From: Trileptium ribeirensis
Taxonomy: Eukaryota > Nematoda > Enoplea > Enoplida > Thoracostomopsidae
Length of the DNA stretch: 64,000 nt
Assembly: GCA_030248225.1 (NCBI GenBank)
Contig: JASANE010004971.1
Coordinates: forward strand, 84,524 to 148,523
Reading direction: 5' to 3'
In this document: in pieces, positions 59,560 to 64,000 of the stretch
Layout of the letters: every line of letters begins with the position of its first letter
Position numbering within the stretch: the stretch's first letter is position 1
Notes under the pieces: generated by a model
The model's database searches: none
Seen by the model: only the letters and a program-made list of their open reading frames with translations
Told to the model about the DNA's origin: nothing
Program-made: the position numbers and the translations under genes

Positions 59560-60120
59560 TAATTATGTGCCCAAATATTTTAGGCTCCCTCGTCCGAAAT
59601 GACATTTGGAGGGCTTTAGCTTTGGGTTTGCTTTGCGAAAACGGTCAAAGAGCCTGATTCGGTCTGCTAGATGTGCTTTGAAAGTTGGTGAGAATACTAG
59701 TATATCGTCCATGTAGATTATAAGCGTTTCTCCCATTCGAGCCCTTTTAGGATCATGGACATACAGCGTTGAAAGGCTCCCGGGGATGAGTTCAATCCGA
59801 ACAGTAAGACGTTATGTTCATATTGTCCATGCACTGTTACGAAAGATGTTTTGTCCTTAGTTTCTAGGTCTAGTTCCAATTGCCAGAAACCCTTATTTAG
59901 GTCCAAACTCGACATTAATTTAGTATTCCGGAGGCATTGTAAAATATCATCCATCCGAGGAAGGGGGTAGGCATCCTGTTCAGCTACTGTGTTTACCTTC
60001 CGAAAATCGACCCATAACCAGAGTTAGCCGTCACTCTTGGTTACGTACACAATTGGCGAACCCCAAGGGGAGCTTGATGGCGATATGAGTCCCGCATCTA
60101 GCATGCTGTTCAGTCCCTCC
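59560..60120 (-). pseudogene. Ty3/gypsy reverse transcriptase domain
   Basis: The minus strand reads SSPWGSPIVYVTKSDG, a TAA within the next motif (60029-60027 region), WVDFRKVN, MDDILQCLRNTKLMSSLDLN, KGFWQLELDL, FGLNSSPGAFQRCM and the catalytic IIYMDDILVFSP (Y-M-D-D at 59715-59704). All core RT motifs are ordered. The in-frame stop and later frame breaks make it non-functional. Confidence 0.92.
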
Positions 60121-60594
60121 CTAGGCGGTTCGCGTAGAGAGTGGGCTAGTCGATACGGCGTTTGTTTGATTGGCTTAGCACCCCCAGTATCTATACGATG
60201 TCGGTGTTCGGTATAACGCCCTATGTCGAAGCTGAATTCGTCAGCATTTTCGGCGATCGATGTTATTAATTGCTTCAGTTCGAAAGGTGACAGTAATGTC
60301 TTATTGAAATCGATTTTACTTGAGACCGTTTGAGCCTTTTCGTGGTCAATAGAACGTTTACTTACCTCAATATATTGAATGATCCTTTCAGGATGTGCTG
60401 TTATGTTATTAAATTGTTTGCCGGTTTGTGCTCCTCGTATATAATTAAACTTTTGTTTGTATCCTTAAGAAACTGTACGGTTGGGTTAATCATGGTTTCA
60501 ATGTGACCGATAGTTTGTCCGGCGTAAATGGTGACCGGTGTGTTTCCGAAATTAACTACGGCGATTGGTATAGTTCTTTGCTCCTTAACACTAA

Positions 60595-60780
60595 TGCGTG
60601 ATAGAAAGGTCTGTGCCGGTGTCTATCAGGGTGAGCACCAGTGTTCGATATATGAATGTGTTGATCAACAATGGTGCGTTCATGTGATGCATGGCGTTAA
60701 CTTGTCGGTGCTAAGCTACTGTACGATGTCCTCGGCGTTGTGCCCGCTCGGACACTGTAAACAGTTCAGTAGGTTCCACC
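60595..60780 (-). pseudogene. Gag zinc knuckle remnant and retropepsin of the minus-strand gypsy element
   Basis: NCLQCPSGHNAED (about 60770-60730) looks like a decayed C-x2-C-x3-4-G-H zinc knuckle. VLTLIDTGTDLSI has the protease catalytic triad at 60623-60615. Position and order (knuckle, protease, RT, RNase H, integrase) confirm Ty3/gypsy organisation. The long plus-strand open frame 60528-61043 is its antisense shadow. Confidence 0.65.
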
Positions 60781-61065
60781 AAAGCGACACTCTAGTCCTC
60801 GGTGGTAGCGTTTATTCGGGTAGATCGACGGGGGCTCAATGTTCGCTGTTCCAGGTGTTATTAGAGGCAGCTGGGGCTGAAACCGTTGGTCGGGCCAAAC
60901 TTCCAGTGCTCTACTCGTTTTCGGTTTTGACACTTAATTGGAGTCGCTTTGGTTCGGTTCCAGCGCAGTGTCGTTGTTGCCACCACCGTTGTAATCACCC
61001 CTTTATACACTTAAGGCAAAAACCGGACTTTTTCTTAAACTAGATTATTGCTATTACGCCGACGA

Positions 61066-61314
61066 TTACCATGGCGATAAGGATTTTAAGATATGGGCCA
61101 TTCCCGTTGTGGTAATATATGGGAAGTCAATAACCTTCTTCAGTTGTTCGTCCGCTATTTGCTGTACTTGCAGGTTAGTTGCTTTACCATGTTCTAGTGA
61201 ACTCCAGGCAATCGGCTTAAGGGGAATGTCTGGAAAGTCGCGAATAGTGATGTTAATGCAGGTTTCACAGAATAATGCGTGCAAAAAGTGGGCACTTTTG
61301 TCTCTAACAGCCAT
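61066..61314 (-). other. 82-codon minus-strand open frame, unrecognised
   Basis: It reads INITIRDFPDIPLKPIAWSS and QVQQIADEQLKKVIDFPYIT, ending at 61066. It could be part of the gypsy element's Gag region or unrelated. It begins exactly where the minisatellite at 61.31 kb starts. No motif was seen. Confidence 0.25.
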
Positions 61315-61795
61315 CTACAAGAAACTAAAACCTCTAATGGACTAAAACTATATGATATTTTAGTTTCTTGAAAACGGCTGCTGGAGATTTTTGTCTTTAA
61401 TGATTGCTTGTTAGATATTTAAATCTCTAACAGATAGCTGAAAGAGCTTTTAGTCTTATACAGATAGCCAATAAATACAAAAATCTCTAACAACTAGCTG
61501 CTAGAGACTAAAATCTCTTGCAGCTAGTCATAACATATTATTGTCTGTAATGGCTAGCTGCTAGAAACTTTTGTCTCTTAGAGCCAGCTATAAAATACAA
61601 TTGTCTCTAACAACTGTCCATTCGAATTTTAAATATCTAACGGTTGGCTGTAAGAGATTTTTGTATGTTACAGCCGGCTGCAAGAGACAAATGTCTCTAA
61701 CAGCTAGCCATTAGAGACAAAATCTTTAAAGGCTTACTGTTAGAGATTTCAGTCTCTTACGGCTAGCTGTTAGAGATTATTGTGTTTCACGGGCA
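61311..61795 (+). repeat. 30-bp minisatellite with palindromic units, about 14-16 units
   Basis: From 61377 to about 61730 units repeat at exactly 30 bp, two per 60-base line; one base is lost afterwards. The consensus is close to GCTGTTAGAGACAAATGTCT then CTAACAGCTA. Each unit is itself an inverted repeat around AGAGAC..GTCTCT with GCTGTTA/TAACAGC arms. It is not a CRISPR array because units abut without spacers. Confidence 0.88.
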
Positions 61796-62145
61796 TACGT
61801 AAAGCCGCATGTAGGAACTGACAATAAAGCTATCACAACAGCTAGACAACAGTCGAGAACGGTCTGATCTAGGTTACAGTGACAAATATTCAAATTATAC
61901 TGGCGCAGAATTCGTAGCAAGTCACCTAGGGATAATCCAAAAGATTCATACTATTTTATGAGTTTTCGTCTTGGTTCATGGCTATAAAAATGCGAAAAAG
62001 CATGTAAATTTGATCTCTATATAAGTCAGTTCTGTAAAAACTACAAACGGCTCTCAATGAGAATATCAAAACAATGATTATGTCAATGCATCATAGCAAA
62101 AAACTTATTGTAAAGCAGGAGTCATTCATGTGTTATTTCCTGCAA

Positions 62146-62416
62146 CAGGGGCGTAGCCGGGGGGAGGGGGAATTCCCACTCCCCCAAAATTTTCTTGACC
62201 TTAAAATTACTAATGGTCCCCATTAGTAGAACAACTTTCCCAGCTGGACTGCACTTTTCCTGTCGGAGTAGCCAGGAAATTCCTTTTTTACCTTAAAAAT
62301 CTAAAATTCGGCCCTGCGTGGCAAAAACACACCGGCCGTGAGGAACGAAGAGACATACGATGTCGGCCTGAGTTCGACCATCGCCCCTCCGAAATTTTTT
62401 CCAACTTACGCCCATG
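62146..62416. mobile_element. Small hAT-like MITE, 271 bp
   Basis: The left end CAGGGGCGTAGCCGG followed by a G-run pairs imperfectly with the inverted right end CATGGGCGTAAGTTGG. Flanks TCCTGCAA (62138-62145) and CACTGCAA (62417-62424) fit an 8-bp target duplication with two mismatches. There is no coding content. Confidence 0.6.
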
Positions 62417-62424
62417 CACTGCAA

Positions 62425-64000
62425 TAAAATTTACCGAATTTGCCGTTAAAGCCCTTATAATTTTGATGCAAAATGTTGATATTTGCTTGATGTGTATTAA
62501 ATATCCAACATAAATTTATAGTCAATGCAACTATTCGTATTCGCTGATATTTGCACAAAATGGTGAGAAATATTTTAAAGGAAAAATGCAATCTTTCAAC
62601 TAATACATCAATATTTAGCGTTGTTTGCTTTTCTATTCAGATGTGAATTGAAACTAAGTTGTTGCTACCTCTAAAACGCATCATCTACTCGTATGCTCGT
62701 ACCACTAAATAGTTGGAAATGGATAAACAAATATCAGCACTCTGTATAATTATGTAAACCCTTTGGTCCGAATTGTATAAAACAGAGTGAAACACACATT
62801 GATCATCGTTGTCATTCTTCGTCGACAACTGACAGATTTTGACAAATGTTTTGCTGATACACCGGATGCATTTAAAATGAAGTTGAATACACTATAATTT
62901 CACCAATTTGAGTTCGAAAATTGTTCATATTCCTTCGCTAGATTACCATTACGAGAACATTGGAGATTCACATACGATGGACAATGGTGTCTATATTCGA
63001 CGACATGTACCAACTATTTACTGTATAACTCCTTTACCGCATCTCGCATGAATAGGAACCAATTCATTTTCGTCTCAGAATGGAATATATATTTAATTAA
63101 GACCAACGGCTACAATACTATTATGTGCTGATAAGGCCTGAGAAAATTCTAGATGTATCGCTTTGGGACCAAACGTGGTCATCAACGTTTTCCAAGACTA
63201 AAATTGCTCAGATAAATTATATTCCGTGCACCTGAGCCCCTGTTGTACGACCGCGGTTAAAACTTTGGTAATGGAGCTTCTGATTTTGGACGCTATACAG
63301 AAAAAGTTAAGAACCTTCAACGATGATGAAGTAGCAAACTAAATTCAATTTGGGCTGTAAATTGCCGAATTTAAGCCGTAACTTCTTTTCTGGAAAGACT
63401 TGTGTGGTTGATAATGATACTATACATTTTTATGGACTGTAAAACTCCCCACAACGTTTAACTATATACTAATTTACTATTTAACTGTATACTAATAGTA
63501 TTATATATATCTAAAATACAGCTATGTTCAATCTTTAGCAACGCCTGTCGAACCGTTGTCGAAGGACGAATGACGACGCAATCATTGCGCTTGATCTTAT
63601 TTTAAAGCAATGATTCCTGTAAATCTATACCCCTTGGCCTATGAACCGTCTGAGAATCATTCCGCAATCCAGAACTTGTCCGTTCACAAAATCATATAAA
63701 ATGCTGTGGCTACTGCTGCTTTAGAGTGATCCTCTTTCGCTATAGGAAGTTGATGAATTACGGTCACTCAGTCTAACTTTGAAAAGTCCATGTAACCATG
63801 TAGACCGTTTGCCAATTCTCATGTGTTAGACACTGATAGATGTCTGGTGCCGTTTGCTGATTTAGTTTCCCAAAAATTGCCTCAAGGTCTTCATGGATCT
63901 GCTAGGTCCTAGTCAGAAAGCATGCGTATAAGACCACGCTGATTCTTTGCCTTGTAATATACCATGGCATTGCAATTTCAAAAACTGATCTTTGCTGTTC
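62425..64000. other. No gene recognised
   Basis: AT-rich sequence. A TATAAAAC box near 62778 is followed by CATTCTTCGTCGACAAC, but no ORF follows. No exon, RNA gene or repeat could be supported. Confidence 0.5.

Noticed and set aside
60528..61043. 171-codon plus-strand open frame
   Set aside because: It overlaps antisense the protease DTG and zinc-knuckle remnant of the minus-strand gypsy element and has no motif of its own.
61377..61795. CRISPR-like array (regular 30-bp repeats)
   Set aside because: Units abut with no unique spacers, diverge freely and lie in animal DNA; it is a minisatellite.

Overview
The window is AT-rich, gene-poor animal DNA: one long-intron host gene plus many decayed transposable elements and tandem repeats. 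The host gene is V-type proton ATPase subunit D, on the minus strand. The residues after its intron 3 (YDLTGLGKGGANIA) resemble the nematode form of this protein from memory more than the vertebrate or insect form. I therefore infer a nematode with a large, repeat-loaded genome; this is an inference, not proven.

Layout. 1-18,290: V-ATPase D, exons 1-4 (18233-18193, 12649-12532, 8089-7906, 2198-2028), with GT-AG borders and matching phases. The C-terminal exon(s) lie left of base 1. Its introns of 4.4-5.7 kb hold satellite-like repeats, a direct 1-kb duplication (12.9-15.3 kb) and small inverted-repeat elements. 18.6-21.6 kb: Glu/Lys-rich retroelement debris and two copies of an LTR-like repeat. 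21.6-28.1 kb: a LINE 3' end on the minus strand abuts a 5'-truncated Ty3/gypsy-like element on the plus strand. That element encodes an integrase with a C-terminal C4HC3 (PHD-type) finger, then an ORF resembling a DEDDy 3'-5' exonuclease, then a long Ser/Pro/Thr-rich coiled-coil ORF. All are broken by stops and frameshifts. 29.1-30.6 kb: an RTE-like LINE reverse transcriptase. 30.58-31.15 kb: a tract almost free of G, with 467 consecutive bases lacking it, followed by a G-rich 0.9-kb repeat.

33-38 kb: tRNA-derived sequences and a minus-strand retroelement with a DTG protease. 39.0-44.7 kb: hairpin tandem repeats, two convergent copies of one retroelement, and a 41-bp tandem repeat. 47.3-53.5 kb: a MITE with a perfect 20-bp terminal inverted repeat, SINE-like repeats, and a 1.1-kb hAT-type non-autonomous element with a perfect 8-bp target duplication. 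56.7-60.8 kb: a decayed Ty3/gypsy pol on the minus strand (protease, RT, RNase H, integrase). 61.3-61.8 kb: a 30-bp minisatellite whose unit is itself a palindrome. 62.1-62.4 kb: a second hAT-like MITE. The last 1.6 kb shows nothing recognisable.

The most unusual item is the gypsy-like element at 21.9-28.1 kb. Its pol ends in a chromatin-reader-type finger and is followed by an exonuclease-like ORF and a further unrecognised protein. This copy is dead, so the idea needs intact relatives elsewhere in the genome.
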